Shown here piece after piece: positions 49,073 to 58,736 of a stretch of 64,000 bases of DNA. Each line of letters starts with the position of its first letter. Position 1 is the stretch's first letter. Where the stretch lies: assembly GCF_001412085.1 (NCBI RefSeq), contig NZ_LKEV01000002.1, positions 62,001 through 126,000 of the forward strand, written 5' to 3'. Under the pieces are notes generated by a model. That model had not been told where the DNA came from and did no database searches. It worked only from the letters and a program-made list of their open reading frames with translations. The position numbers and the translations under genes were made by a program. The stretch is from Corynebacterium lowii (lineage in GTDB: Bacteria > Actinomycetota > Actinomycetes > Mycobacteriales > Mycobacteriaceae).

Positions 49073-51973
49073 TTATGCCTCGCGCGGCACCTCCACCATC
49101 TCGTAGACCTGGATCTGATCGCCCACCACGATGTCCGGGTACGAGAGCACCATACCGCACTCGTAACCAGCGGATACCTCGGTGGCATCATCCTTACCAC
49201 GACGCAGGGAGTCAATGGTGGCGTTCTCGGTAACCACATTGCCATCGCGCACCAGGCGCACCTTGGCGTTGCGGCGTACCTTGCCGGACTCCACCATACA
49301 ACCGGCGATGAGACCCACGGCAGATGCCTTGAAGATCTGACGGATCTCCGCGGTACCCACCTCGCGCTCCTCGTAGATCGGCTTGAGCATGCCCTTGAGC
49401 GCGCTCTCCACCTCGTCGATGGCCTGGTAAATAACCGTGTAGTAACGGATATCCACGCCCTCGGCGTTGGCCTCCTCGGTGGCCTTGCCCTCGGAGCGCA
49501 CGTTGAACGCAATGATGATGGCGTCCGATGCCGCCGCCAGCGTGACGTTCGTCTGCGTCACCGCGCCCACGCCGCGGTCGATGATGTTGAGCTGAACCTC
49601 ATCATCCACCTCGATCTTGAGCAGGGCATCCTCCAGGGCTTCCACCGAACCGGCGTTATCGCCCTTGAGAATGAGGTTGAGGGTGGAGTGCTCCTTGAGC
49701 ACCTCATCCAGATCCTCCAGGGAGACGCGCTTGCGCTTGCGAGCCGCCTCCGCGCTGCGGCGACGGGCGTCGCGCTGGTTGGCGATCTGGCGGGCCACGC
49801 GGTCATCCTCCACCACGAGCAGGTTATCGCCCGCGCCGGGAACACCGTTGAGGCCCTGCACCTGCACCGGACGCGAGGGACCGGCCTCTTCGACGTCCTC
49901 GCCGTACTCGTCCACCATGCGGCGCACGCGACCATAGGTATCACCCACCACGATGGAATCGCCCACACGCAGGGTACCGCGCTGCACGATCACCGTGGAG
50001 ACGGGGCCACGCCCACGATCGAGGTGCGCCTCGATCGAGATACCCTGGGCATCCATATCCGGGTTCGCACGCAGATCGAGGGCGGCGTCGGCAGTAAGCA
50101 CCACGGCCTCTAGCAGAGAATCAATGTTCTGCCCCTGCTTAGCGGAGATGTCCACGAACATGGTGTCGCCACCATATTCCTCGGGCACCAGGCCGTACTC
50201 GGTGAGCTGGCCGCGAATCTTCTCCGGCTGAGCGCCTTCCTTATCAATCTTGTTCACCGCCACCACGATCGGCACGTCGGCCGCCTTGGCGTGGTTGATG
50301 GCTTCCACCGTCTGAGGCATCACGCCGTCATCGGCAGCCACCACCAAGATGGCGATGTCCGTGGACTTTGCACCACGGGCACGCATGGCGGTAAAGGCCT
50401 CGTGACCAGGGGTATCGAGGAAGGTGATCGTGCGTTCGCCGTCCTCGACCTCCACGTTCACCTGGTAGGCACCAATGCCCTGCGTGATACCACCGGCCTC
50501 GCGGCCGCCCACGTTGGCGTTACGGATGGTATCGAGCAGGCGGGTCTTACCGTGATCCACGTGACCCATGACCGTGACCACTGGGGGACGCTGAGCGAGT
50601 TCTTCCTCGCCGCCCTCGTCCTCACCGAACTGGAGATCAAAGGATTCCAGCAGCTCGCGGTCCTCGTCCTCGGGGGAGACGACCTCAACGGTGTAGTTCA
50701 TCTCCTCGCCCAGCAGCTTCAACGTCTCCTCGGAAACGGAAGCCGTGGCCGTGACCATCTCGCCCAGATTGAACAGGGCCTGCACCAGCGAGGAGGCATC
50801 GGTACCGATCTTCTCCGCGAAGTCGGAAAGCGAGGCGCCGCGACGCAGGCGCAGCTTCTGTCCGCCGCCATCGGGCAGTTGCACGCCGCCAATGACGTTC
50901 GGGGCCTTCATTGCCTCGAACTCATTGCGCTTCTGCCGCTTGGACTTGCGCCCCCTACGCGGAGCGCCACCCGGACGCCCGAAGGCACCCGCCGTGCCAC
51001 CACGACGCCCACCGCGGCCGCCGCGGAATCCTCCGCCACCGGTCGGGCCACCGCCACGGTTATTGCCACCACGCCCACCGCGGCCGCTATTGGCCGAGGT
51101 AGCAGGCATCTGGCCCGGGTTCGGGTGCGCCGGCATCATCGCGGGCGTGGGGCCCTTGCCGGAGCCGCTGCCGCCCGGACGCGGAGCACCACCGGAGCGC
51201 TTGGACTGCTGACCAGGGCGCGGAGACTGCTGGCCGGGGCGCGGGCCCCCGCCACGGTTGCCGCCGCTGCCGCCCGGACGCGGAGCGGGGCGATCCCCAC
51301 CACCGGTGGAGAAGGGGTTATTTGCCACGCGCGGGGCGCGGCCACCCGGCTTCGGGCCGGGCTTAGGCATGGAGCGCGGAGTGGGACGATCGCCACCCTG
51401 CTTCGCGCGCTGCTGGCCCGGCTTCGGCGCCTGACCTTGGGCATTTTGCGTACTGCTCTGGCCGGGCTTGGGGGCGGCGGGCTTCTTTGCCGCAGCAGGC
51501 CCCGGCTTCGGACCAGGCTTAGCAGCCTGCTTTTGTCCCGCCGGTGCCGTTTGCGCAGCCTGCGCCGTCGGAGCCTGGAAGGCCGGTCCCTGAGCACTGT
51601 GAGTGCTGTTTTGGCCGGGCTTGGGGGCGGCAGGTTTCTTTGCCGCAGCAGGCCCCGGCTTCGGACCAGGCTTAGCAGCCTGCTTTTGTCCCGCCGGTGC
51701 CGTTTGCTGGCTGTTTTGGCCGGGCTTGGGGGCCGCGGGCTTCTTTGCCGCAGCAGGCCCCGGCTTCGGACCAGGCTTAGCAGCACCCTTCTCCTCGGGT
51801 GCCGCACCAGTGGCAGCCTCATAATGCGCGCGCATCTTCTTTACCACCGGGGGTTCGATGGTGGAAGAGGCAGTCTTAACGAACTCGCCTTGCTCCTTGA
51901 GCGTGGCGAGCAGCTCCTTGCTGGTGATACCGAGTTGCTTGGCTAGCTCGTGTACACGTAGCTTTCCGGGCAC
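49073..51973 (-). CDS. infB: Translation initiation factor IF-2
   Basis: 966 residues. Short N-terminal IF2_N subdomain ([22 protein letters not shown]), a ~350-residue Pro/Gly/Ala/Lys/Arg-rich linker with three repeats of [20 protein letters not shown], then the second IF2_N subdomain and G domain ([27 protein letters not shown]), and domains II-IV. It delivers fMet-tRNA to the 30S subunit. GTG 51973 follows AAGGAG. Confidence 0.97.
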   Translation of the reverse strand: MPGKLRVHELAKQLGITSKELLATLKEQGEFVKTASSTIEPPVVKKMRAHYEAATGAAPEEKGAAKPGPKPGPAAAKKPAAPKPGQNSQQTAPAGQKQAAKPGPKPGPAAAKKPAAPKPGQNSTHSAQGPAFQAPTAQAAQTAPAGQKQAAKPGPKPGPAAAKKPAAPKPGQSSTQNAQGQAPKPGQQRAKQGGDRPTPRSMPKPGPKPGGRAPRVANNPFSTGGGDRPAPRPGGSGGNRGGGPRPGQQSPRPGQQSKRSGGAPRPGGSGSGKGPTPAMMPAHPNPGQMPATSANSGRGGRGGNNRGGGPTGGGGFRGGRGGRRGGTAGAFGRPGGAPRRGRKSKRQKRNEFEAMKAPNVIGGVQLPDGGGQKLRLRRGASLSDFAEKIGTDASSLVQALFNLGEMVTATASVSEETLKLLGEEMNYTVEVVSPEDEDRELLESFDLQFGEDEGGEEELAQRPPVVTVMGHVDHGKTRLLDTIRNANVGGREAGGITQGIGAYQVNVEVEDGERTITFLDTPGHEAFTAMRARGAKSTDIAILVVAADDGVMPQTVEAINHAKAADVPIVVAVNKIDKEGAQPEKIRGQLTEYGLVPEEYGGDTMFVDISAKQGQNIDSLLEAVVLTADAALDLRANPDMDAQGISIEAHLDRGRGPVSTVIVQRGTLRVGDSIVVGDTYGRVRRMVDEYGEDVEEAGPSRPVQVQGLNGVPGAGDNLLVVEDDRVARQIANQRDARRRSAEAARKRKRVSLEDLDEVLKEHSTLNLILKGDNAGSVEALEDALLKIEVDDEVQLNIIDRGVGAVTQTNVTLAAASDAIIIAFNVRSEGKATEEANAEGVDIRYYTVIYQAIDEVESALKGMLKPIYEEREVGTAEIRQIFKASAVGLIAGCMVESGKVRRNAKVRLVRDGNVVTENATIDSLRRGKDDATEVSAGYECGMVLSYPDIVVGDQIQVYEMVEVPREA
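51459..51786 (-). repeat. Three near-identical copies of a 70-95 bp unit inside infB
   Basis: Units at 51459-51553, 51612-51706 (95 bp each) and 51717-51786 (70 bp, truncated). They encode the repeated Lys/Pro/Ala-rich linker of IF-2 and differ at only a few positions, implying recent unequal exchange. Confidence 0.85.
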
Positions 51974-52073
51974 TTCTCTCCTTAGCTGTTGTGCTAGGAA
52001 GCGAGAAGCACCCGCGATATGTGGGGTACTTCCCGGTTCCTAGACCTGATTCTTGACGTTCATCGCTGATGCT

Positions 52074-52409
52074 TCATCGTGTGCTCATCAGTGTTCGGTC
52101 TTCTTTCTCATCTGTCCGTTCCGTCCCTAAAACCTCGGAAGCCGCCAGGGCTTCCAGGTAGATATGAACTTCACTCGTGTCCGCATCCACGGGCACCTTC
52201 AGCGCGCGCGGGATCGCGCGGCGCTTTTCCGCAAGCTCTAACGCCCCAAGATCCGGGGTGATCCAGGCTCCTCGACCAGGCAATTGACGCTGAGGATCGG
52301 GAATGATCCTCTTTATATCCTGGGGATCGACCACCATGCGCAGCAAAACGGAATCGGGGTGGCGCTGCCGGGTGGCAACGCAGGTGCGGATTGGCGTCTT
52401 TTGCAACAA
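52074..52409 (-). CDS. ylxR: YlxR-family RNA-binding protein
   Basis: 111 residues (DUF448): RTCVATRQRHPDSVLLRMV at the N terminus and PGRGAWITPD near residue 45. In other bacteria YlxR sits between nusA and infB and acts as a nucleoid/RNA-binding regulator. Here 1.3 kb of accessory DNA separates it from nusA. The start appears to be TTG 52409 after AGGGG. Confidence 0.88.
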   Translation of the reverse strand: MLQKTPIRTCVATRQRHPDSVLLRMVVDPQDIKRIIPDPQRQLPGRGAWITPDLGALELAEKRRAIPRALKVPVDADTSEVHIYLEALAASEVLGTERTDEKEDRTLMSTR

Positions 52410-52484
52410 TCCAGCCCCTTTCCCTTGCTCTTCCTTCTTTTTCGGTGCACAAACCGGACCCTGCGGTTATCAGGGCCGCAGTAC

Positions 52485-52490
52485 AGTGTA
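52485..52490 (-). promoter_or_regulatory. Possible -10 for ylxR-infB
   Basis: TACACT on the minus strand about 75 nt before the ylxR start, in the spacer left after the accessory insertion. Weak evidence; a CTGCGG/CCGCAG hairpin lies between it and ylxR. Confidence 0.3.
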
Positions 52491-52591
52491 CGCCACCACC
52501 GGCGGAAAACCGTAACCATGATGGAGGGGTGTGTGTTCAATTCCCGAGAGCCAGTACTCCCTAGCTACATAACCTACCCAGCGCCCGCCCC

Positions 52592-53308
52592 TCACCATCC
52601 TGCGCGACGCCAGTACGACACGGGGCCCTGTTCTGGTTCTACAACTCCATAACCCAGTTCTCTCAACTTCTCCACAGCAACGGCGGGATTATCTCGCACC
52701 GCAGCCCTAAGTTGAATATCCATCCATTCGTTACGACTTCGACTAATCACATTTTCCCAACCCGTCTTTCCCTCAAAGCCACATTCACCAAGAAGGAAAA
52801 AGAGGAAGTCCTCCAGCGAGGGCCGGAACCGATGCCCACCCACGGGAAAGTGTATCCCCTCAATCTTTCCTTGGCGCGCTTCCTTATTCTGTTTAGGTTT
52901 ATTCCTCATCAACGCTGGACTAAGCCAGGTCCCTGCTCCGTGGAAATGGATATGAGCCACTGGATGAGCAATGCTCTTATCCCTGTCATATTCAAATCGC
53001 ACTATAGGCGCCGAACCCACCCGCAGAGCATATTGCGAGCTATGCACTGCAAGATAGTCCCCATCCCTATTCGGACACGTCTCAATCGAGATATAGCACG
53101 AGTAGAGATCAGAGGGCCTAGACGAGTACATATGCCGTCCCGCGCTAGCTTGAAAACTTAAAGGGATAGAGACCTTAAACTCCGCTCTATCATTTTCCCT
53201 ATAAATCAGCGTAACCGGCACCGCACCGAACAGAGGTAAGCATTTTCCCAACGTGTCCCATACGGAACGGAAGAAAACCTGCGCACCCCCATGCAGCCTA
53301 TCAGGCAT
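52592..53308 (-). CDS. Accessory protein of the nusA-ylxR cassette, unknown family
   Basis: 238 residues; I cannot name the family. Visible blocks: RFEYDRD (~104), a His-rich HPVAHIHFHG (~115-124), HFPVGGHRFRPSLED (~153-167), and a C-terminal segment QLRAAVRDNPAVAVEKLRELGYGVVEP. The spaced His residues could bind a metal or form an active site. No signal peptide or membrane helix. ATG is 4 nt after the stop of the 73-residue gene, whose end contains its GGGGGAGAGG ribosome site, so the two are translated together. Base and codon use are more A/T-rich than the flanking nusA and infB. Confidence 0.7.
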   Translation of the reverse strand: MPDRLHGGAQVFFRSVWDTLGKCLPLFGAVPVTLIYRENDRAEFKVSIPLSFQASAGRHMYSSRPSDLYSCYISIETCPNRDGDYLAVHSSQYALRVGSAPIVRFEYDRDKSIAHPVAHIHFHGAGTWLSPALMRNKPKQNKEARQGKIEGIHFPVGGHRFRPSLEDFLFFLLGECGFEGKTGWENVISRSRNEWMDIQLRAAVRDNPAVAVEKLRELGYGVVEPEQGPVSYWRRAGW

Positions 53309-53312
53309 TTAA

Positions 53313-53534
53313 TTACCTCTCCCCCAAAAGAAATTCAATCCCCACCAGTTCATCATAAATATCGCGATCCGCTTCAGTGAGAACTCCCATATCGGCAAGA
53401 TAATGCAGATTACGATAGCTCAAACCCGGCCCCTCAATACCGAGGTAAGCAGACACATCAAGCTGAGCTTCCAAGAGCCTTCGACGCTCGCGGAGCCCCT
53501 CTTCCGTAACGTACTCAAACTGCAAATCACTCAT
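53313..53534 (-). CDS. Small partner protein of the nusA-ylxR cassette
   Basis: 73 residues, acidic and probably all-helical: EEGLRERRRLLEAQL, then SYRNLHYLADMGVLTEADRD, ending DELVGIEFLLGER. No recognised domain; the size, acidity and coupling to a larger downstream gene resemble the first gene of toxin-antitoxin-like or regulator-effector pairs, which is inference only. ATG 53534 has AAGGA 10 nt upstream. A candidate promoter lies at 53592-53619. Confidence 0.65.
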   Translation of the reverse strand: MSDLQFEYVTEEGLRERRRLLEAQLDVSAYLGIEGPGLSYRNLHYLADMGVLTEADRDIYDELVGIEFLLGER

Positions 53535-53591
53535 AGCAGCGCTTCCTTCCCCAACAGTGTCGCCCACAGTAGCACAGCTCCCGATCAATAG

Positions 53592-53619
53592 ACCATATAT
53601 CTGCCCTACAAAGCCCCAA
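53592..53619 (-). promoter_or_regulatory. Candidate promoter for the accessory pair
   Basis: Minus strand TTGGGG (53619-53614), 16-nt spacer, TATGGT (53597-53592). It would let the pair be expressed independently of nusA. Confidence 0.4.
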
Positions 53620-53735
53620 CATGCCTAGCGATATTGCCCTGCCCAATCTCTCGTGAGGGATTTTTGCGGGATCAATCCCCCGCCCCGCGAACACCCCCAA
53701 AGTTTTCGCAGGTCAGAACCCCTAGAATCGAGCAT

Positions 53736-54734
53736 TTATTCCGCATCGGAGTGAATATCAATCTTCCACCCCGTGAGCCTAGCCGCCAAGCGCGCGTTCT
53801 GCCCTTCTTTACCGATAGCCAAAGAAAGCTGATAATCCGGCACCACCACGCGCGCGGATTGTTCCTCCTCACTGAGGATTTCCACCCGCACCACCTTGGA
53901 GGGGGAAAGCGCGTTGGCCACAAACTCCTTGGGGTTATTGGAGTAGTCGATAATGTCGATCTTCTCCCCTCCCAGGGCCTCCATGATGTTGCGCACGCGC
54001 TGCCCGCGCGGCCCAATGCAGGCTCCCTTGGCATTGAGTCCTCGGGAGCGGGCCTTCACGGCCACCTTGGAGCGGTGTCCGGCCTCGCGGGCGATGCCCA
54101 CGATTTCCACGGAGCCCTCCACGATCTCGGGGACTTCGAGCTCAAAGAGGCCGCGCACCAGTTCCGGGTGGGTACGCGAGAGGTTGATTTGCAGGTTGCG
54201 CGGGCCGCGGTTTACCCCCACCACGTAGGCCTTCACTCGCTCGCCGTGGCTGAGTTTTTCGCCGGGGAGCTGCTCGGCAGGCAGCAGAATACCGTCCTGG
54301 GAGTCCAGCTCGGTTCCCAGTTCCACCACCACGATGCCCTTTTGGTTGGCGTAGGCATCGCGCTGCACCACGCCGGATACCACGGTGCCTTGGAGTTGCT
54401 GGTAGTTGCCGTAGGCCACTCCGGTTTCAGCCTCGCGCAAGCGCTTAACGAGGGCGTCGCGCACGGCGGGGGCGGCCACGCCCACGAAGCCCTCGGGGGT
54501 GTCGTCGTATTCGGAGGAGACGGTGCCGTCCTCCTCGTATTCGGTGACGATCACGGCCACGGCCCCGGTGGCGGGGTCAATGTCCACGCGGGCGCGCTCG
54601 GAATCGCTGGGCGTGGTGCCTCGATAGGTGCGATAGGCCTGGAGGAGAGCCCCTGCTACCGTCTGGAGCAGTTCTTCAACGGGGATTTCCCGGTCGTTTT
54701 CGATCGCTTGAAGCGCGCCGAGGTCAATATTCAC
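53736..54734 (-). CDS. nusA: Transcription factor NusA
   Basis: 332 residues: N-terminal RNA polymerase-binding domain, S1 domain ([26 protein letters not shown]) and two KH domains ([47 protein letters not shown]). It modulates pausing, termination and antitermination. The start is GTG 54734 with GGAGGAG upstream, overlapping the rimP stop (GTGA). Confidence 0.97.
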   Translation of the reverse strand: MNIDLGALQAIENDREIPVEELLQTVAGALLQAYRTYRGTTPSDSERARVDIDPATGAVAVIVTEYEEDGTVSSEYDDTPEGFVGVAAPAVRDALVKRLREAETGVAYGNYQQLQGTVVSGVVQRDAYANQKGIVVVELGTELDSQDGILLPAEQLPGEKLSHGERVKAYVVGVNRGPRNLQINLSRTHPELVRGLFELEVPEIVEGSVEIVGIAREAGHRSKVAVKARSRGLNAKGACIGPRGQRVRNIMEALGGEKIDIIDYSNNPKEFVANALSPSKVVRVEILSEEEQSARVVVPDYQLSLAIGKEGQNARLAARLTGWKIDIHSDAE

Positions 54735-55273
54735 TTGTTCTCCTCCTGCCACTGCGTGGCTTCCTCGAATGTCATGCCGGTGAGTGCGGTCTGTTCCACC
54801 GGCGGTTGTGCGAACTCAATTTGTACCACTGCCGTGAGTTCTTGTTCCAATCGCAGTTCCTCTACGCGCAGGGTTTTCCCCTCCTTGCGCACCAGGATCA
54901 CGGCATTTTCGTCCTCGGATAGCGCCCCGATGCGCCCGGTTAGGGTCTCATCCCCCACTTTCACTTCCACCATGCGGTTGCGGTTGCGCTTCCAGTGACG
55001 CGGAGCGGTCAGCGGGGTGTCCACGCCGGGGGTGCTCACTTCCAGGGTGTAGCCGGGGCCGAAGTTGAGGTCACCTGCGGCCTCAGCGGCGTCGAAAAGT
55101 GCGGAGAGCTCGCCGGAGATGGCCTCAAGGGTATCGGAATCGGCATCCACCATGACCCCTACCAGGGATTTCTTGCCCGCACGGTTGATGCGTACCCCCT
55201 CGATGGGGTGTCCGTGGGCCTCCACGATGGAGCGGGCGAGGTCGGTGATTTGTTCAGCGCTCGGGAATGGCAT
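54731..55273 (-). CDS. rimP: Ribosome maturation factor RimP
   Basis: 180 residues; the N-terminal alpha/beta domain with [25 protein letters not shown] is diagnostic. It is needed for 30S assembly. First gene of the rimP-nusA block; divergent from the lipoprotein gene with 38 bp between starts. Confidence 0.95.
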   Translation of the reverse strand: MPFPSAEQITDLARSIVEAHGHPIEGVRINRAGKKSLVGVMVDADSDTLEAISGELSALFDAAEAAGDLNFGPGYTLEVSTPGVDTPLTAPRHWKRNRNRMVEVKVGDETLTGRIGALSEDENAVILVRKEGKTLRVEELRLEQELTAVVQIEFAQPPVEQTALTGMTFEEATQWQEENK

Positions 55274-55297
55274 GATCCAAGCCTAGCGTGAGGCCGG

Positions 55298-55303
55298 TAT
55301 GGT
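55298..55303 (+). promoter_or_regulatory. -10 element for leaderless lipoprotein gene
   Basis: TATGGT 8 nt before GTG 55312; no ribosome site. Confidence 0.45.
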
Positions 55304-55311
55304 CAATGCAC

Positions 55312-56139
55312 GTGTCTTTCTTCCGTTCCCGCGCCAGCCTTACCCTCGCCGCTACCCTCGCCGCCGCTCCTCTGTTGAGTGGCTGCGAGGTCGATTCCCT
55401 CTTTGGCCCCAAGCCCAACGCCGCCGTGAGCGCTCTGGCCCAAGGTGCCCGCGAGGACGCCGAGCGCCTGGAAGGCAGCGATCCGGAACTTTCCGCACTG
55501 CGCGGGGAGCAGGCCCTTGCTTTCGACGCCGAGGTAGCCCGGCTCTGCGGCACCCTTGAGGATGGCTCTACCCCCGCCTCTTGCTCCGCTGAAAAAGTCG
55601 AGGAAGCCAGCGAGCCGGTGGAAACCACGGGGTTGGAGCAAATCATCGCCACCTTTGGCGACCTCCCGGAGGAATCGCGCCCCCTGGCGGCCCAACAAGC
55701 CATTATCCTGGCTGAGGCTACCGGCTCTACCGACGTCGCCAAGGCCGCCCAAGCCGCCAACCTCACCGAGGAACCGGAGGCCGCCGAAGCTGCCCGCGAG
55801 GTACTGCGCGGGGAATATGCTCTGGCCTACGGGGTGGGCGTGGCCAAGGCCTTTGGTGCCACGAACCTCAAAGACCTCACCGCCGCCATTAATGAGCGCA
55901 TCGCGGCACTAACCACCGCCCTAGAGCCCACCGGCGAGGTACCCGTGGCCGAAGCCGGATATGAGATTACCGGGATAGCCTCTCCCACCGACGCCGCCTC
56001 TGCCCAGGCCTTCATCAACGCCGCCATTGCCCAGGCGGCCGATTCCTGGGAGGCCGCCGCAGCAGACGCGGAAAGCAACGAGGGCGGTTGGCTCAACCTG
56101 GCGATCACCGGGGCCGCCCACGCCGGGCGGTTCCGTTAA
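55312..56139 (+). CDS. Predicted lipoprotein, helical (DUF4439-like)
   Basis: About 275 residues. Basic N terminus, hydrophobic core and lipobox LLSGC (Cys near residue 25) show a lipid-anchored exported protein. The rest is Ala/Glu-rich and helical, ending in a ferritin-like DUF4439-type bundle (EYALAYGVGVAKAF onwards). The locus between rimP and proS is shared by corynebacteria and mycobacteria. Start GTG 55312 is chosen from the leaderless -10; ATG 55306 is the alternative. Function unknown. Confidence 0.75.
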   Translation: MSFFRSRASLTLAATLAAAPLLSGCEVDSLFGPKPNAAVSALAQGAREDAERLEGSDPELSALRGEQALAFDAEVARLCGTLEDGSTPASCSAEKVEEASEPVETTGLEQIIATFGDLPEESRPLAAQQAIILAEATGSTDVAKAAQAANLTEEPEAAEAAREVLRGEYALAYGVGVAKAFGATNLKDLTAAINERIAALTTALEPTGEVPVAEAGYEITGIASPTDAASAQAFINAAIAQAADSWEAAAADAESNEGGWLNLAITGAAHAGRFR

Positions 56140-56215
56140 GTGCCCGGCTAAACATTCAGCCCCAAGCACCCAGCCCCGTTAAGCCCCAAGCGCTCAACGG
56201 AGGCACCTAGCAAAG

Positions 56216-57973
56216 CTAAGCCCGCACCCACTCCACCAGGGTCTGCGCGGCCTCGGCGGCGGGAACCTCCACGGTCTCCCCACCGCGGCGGCGCACCTCG
56301 ATAACGCCCTGGGCGTAGCCACGGCCCAGAACCGCGGCGAAGGGCATGCCGAGCAGTTCGGCGTCCTTGAACTTCACGCCGGGGCTGACCTTGGGGCGGT
56401 CGTCGAAAAGCACGTCGATTCCCGCTGCGGAAAGTTCCTCGGCTAGTTTCTCGGCGGCCGCAATGGCCTCGGCGTCCTTGTTCGCGGCCACCACGTGCAC
56501 CTGATACGGGGCCACCTCAACGGGCCAGCGCAGGCCCTTCTCATCGTGCATCTGCTCAGCAAGCACCGCCATCACGCGGGATACGCCAATGCCGTAGGAG
56601 CCCATCGTGGGCACGGAGCGCTTGCCATTGCCGTCCAGAATTTGTACGTCGAAGGCCTCGGTGTACTTGCGCCCCAGCTGGAAGATGTGGCCGATCTCGA
56701 TGCCGCGTTCCAGGGTCAGCGTGCCCTGGCCTGCGGGGGCGGGGTCGCCCTCCTTGATCTGGGCGGCCTCCACAAAACCGTCCGGGGTGAAGTCGCGCCC
56801 GCACACCAGGTTCACGATGTGGCGGTTCTTCTCGTCGGCCCCGGTGATCCAGCGCGTGCCGCTCACCACGCGGGGGTCGGCTAGCACGCGCACGTCGTTG
56901 GCGGCCAGACCCTTGGGGCCGATGTACCCCTTGACCAGGAAGGGATTTTTCTTGAAGTCCTCTTCGGTGGCTAGTTCCACGGTGGCGGGCTCAAAGGAGG
57001 CTTCCAGGCGCTTCATATCGGCCTCGCGGTCGCCCGGCAGCAAGATTCCGGTGAGTTCGGCCTCTTCCGCGCCAGGTTGAGTCACCCGCACCATGAGGCA
57101 CTTGAGGGTATCTTCCAGCTGCACCTCGCGGCCGTCGATAGTTAAGCCCTCCTCGCGTGCCCAGGCCACGAGGGTATCCATCGTGGGGGCGTCGGGAGTC
57201 TCGCACACGCGGGCCTCGGGCTGGCCCTCGATCTCGCGCTCGGTGCCCGGCTGGGTAACCACGGCCTCCACGTTGGCGGCGTAAGCTCCCTCGGTGGCGC
57301 GCACAAAGGTGTCCTCGCCGTTGGGGGAAATAGCCAGGAACTCCTCGGAGGCCGAGCCACCCATCGCCCCGGAGGTGGCCGCGCAGATCACGTATTCCAG
57401 GCCCAGGCGGTCAAAAATGCGCTGGTAGGCGGCGCGGTGCGCCTGGTAGGAGGCATCAAGACCCTCGTCGTCCATGTCAAAGGAGTAGGAATCCTTCATC
57501 ACGAACTCGCGGCCGCGCAGGATACCCGCACGCGGGCGTTCCTCATCGCGGTACTTGGTCTGCACCTGGTAAAGCGTGACCGGGAAGTCCTTGTAGGAGG
57601 AATAGAGGTCCTTGACCGCCGTGGTGAACATTTCCTCGTGGGTGGGGCCAAGCAGCATGTCCGCACCCTTGCGGTCTTTCAGGCGCAGCAGGGAGTTGCC
57701 GTACTCCGTCCAACGCTGGGAGGTCTCATAAGGCTCGCGCGGCAGCAGCGCGGGGAAGAGAAGTTCCTGGGCGCCGATACCATCCATCTCCTCGCGCACC
57801 ACCGTTTCAATCTTGCGCAGCGTGCGCAAGCCCAGCGGCAACCAGGAATAAATACCGGGGGCAACGCGGCGAATATATCCGGCGCGCACCAGTAACTTAT
57901 GGCTGGGTACTTCTGCGTCGGCGGGGTCCTCACGCAGGGTTCGCAAAAAGAGCGTGGACAAGCGAGTAATCAT
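56216..57973 (-). CDS. proS: Prolyl-tRNA synthetase
   Basis: 585 residues, bacterial type with an editing insertion (about residues 220-400). Class II motif 1 region ([17 protein letters not shown]), motif 2 ([27 protein letters not shown]) and motif 3 ([13 protein letters not shown]) are intact. ATG 57973 is leaderless (TAAAGT 8 nt upstream). The open frame upstream of this ATG is antisense to yaaA. Confidence 0.97.
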   Translation of the reverse strand: MITRLSTLFLRTLREDPADAEVPSHKLLVRAGYIRRVAPGIYSWLPLGLRTLRKIETVVREEMDGIGAQELLFPALLPREPYETSQRWTEYGNSLLRLKDRKGADMLLGPTHEEMFTTAVKDLYSSYKDFPVTLYQVQTKYRDEERPRAGILRGREFVMKDSYSFDMDDEGLDASYQAHRAAYQRIFDRLGLEYVICAATSGAMGGSASEEFLAISPNGEDTFVRATEGAYAANVEAVVTQPGTEREIEGQPEARVCETPDAPTMDTLVAWAREEGLTIDGREVQLEDTLKCLMVRVTQPGAEEAELTGILLPGDREADMKRLEASFEPATVELATEEDFKKNPFLVKGYIGPKGLAANDVRVLADPRVVSGTRWITGADEKNRHIVNLVCGRDFTPDGFVEAAQIKEGDPAPAGQGTLTLERGIEIGHIFQLGRKYTEAFDVQILDGNGKRSVPTMGSYGIGVSRVMAVLAEQMHDEKGLRWPVEVAPYQVHVVAANKDAEAIAAAEKLAEELSAAGIDVLFDDRPKVSPGVKFKDAELLGMPFAAVLGRGYAQGVIEVRRRGGETVEVPAAEAAQTLVEWVRA

Positions 57974-57981
57974 GGCCACTG

Positions 57982-57987
57982 ACTTTA
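57982..57987 (-). promoter_or_regulatory. -10 element for leaderless proS transcript
   Basis: TAAAGT on the minus strand, 8 nt before ATG 57973. Confidence 0.5.
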
Positions 57988-57991
57988 CCCG

Positions 57992-57997
57992 TAGGCT
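57992..57997 (+). promoter_or_regulatory. -10 element for leaderless yaaA transcript
   Basis: TAGGCT, 7 nt before ATG 58005 and 4 bp from the proS -10 on the other strand. Confidence 0.5.
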
Positions 57998-58004
57998 ATA
58001 GCGC

Positions 58005-58736
58005 ATGTTGATCGTCCTCCCCCCTTCGGAAACCAAGGCCCACGGGGGCGATGGCGCGCCACTGCGCTGGGAAAGCCTTTCCTTCCCCTCTTTGAACCCG
58101 CAGCGCGCCAGCATCGCCGCCGACCTCACCCGCTTAACGGTGGATGAAGCACTCGCGGTGCTGGGCATATCGGAAAAACTGCGCCCCGAGGCCGAGCTGA
58201 GCGCCCGCCTCCTGCATAGCCCCACCATGCCCGCCATTGAGCGCTACACGGGGGTGCTTTACGACGCCCTCGACGCCCCCTCCCTGCCCCCGCAAGCCCG
58301 CGCGCGCCTGGCCATCGGTTCTGCACTCTTCGGGGTGCTCGGCGCGGAGAACCCCATCCCCCACTACCGGCTTTCGGCCTCTACCAAACTTCCCGACGCC
58401 ACGGGAGCCACCCCCACCATGAAGGCCCGCTGGGGCTCGGCTATCACCCAGGCTTTGAGCGAGGTGGAGGGCCTGGTGATTGATCTGCGTTCCGGGGGGT
58501 ATCAGCAACTCGGCAAACTCCCCGGCGCGCTCACCGTGCGGGTGGAATCCGTGCGCGAGGACGGCAGCCGCAAGGTGGTGAGCCACTTCAACAAGCACTA
58601 CAAGGGAGAACTGGCCCGCGTGCTCGCGCTATCGGAGACCGCGCCTGCCGACGCCCCCGAGGTCGCCCAGGTAGCGCGCGCTGCGGGCATGACCGTGGAG
58701 GAGAACTCCCCCACGGAGCTGACCTTGGTGGTCTAG
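58005..58736 (+). CDS. yaaA: YaaA family peroxide-resistance protein (UPF0246)
   Basis: 243 residues; [15 protein letters not shown] at the N terminus, [11 protein letters not shown], and [10 protein letters not shown] with [14 protein letters not shown] near the C terminus are family landmarks. E. coli YaaA limits intracellular iron under peroxide stress. Its stop overlaps the protease stop on the other strand (CTAG). Confidence 0.9.
   Translation: MLIVLPPSETKAHGGDGAPLRWESLSFPSLNPQRASIAADLTRLTVDEALAVLGISEKLRPEAELSARLLHSPTMPAIERYTGVLYDALDAPSLPPQARARLAIGSALFGVLGAENPIPHYRLSASTKLPDATGATPTMKARWGSAITQALSEVEGLVIDLRSGGYQQLGKLPGALTVRVESVREDGSRKVVSHFNKHYKGELARVLALSETAPADAPEVAQVARAAGMTVEENSPTELTLVV

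Noticed and set aside
51459..51786. Regular repeats that might be a CRISPR-like array
   Set aside because: They are in frame within infB, encode the Pro/Ala/Lys linker, and have no constant-length unique spacers.
52531..52550. GTTCAATTCCC resembles a tRNA T-arm and could be an attachment-site remnant for the nusA-ylxR cassette
   Set aside because: The flanking 5-nt arms do not pair, no acceptor or anticodon arm is present, and I see no direct repeat at the other cassette boundary.
53650..53680. GCGGG/CCCGC hairpin after nusA as a terminator
   Set aside because: On the transcribed minus strand the stem is followed by an A-run, not a T-run.
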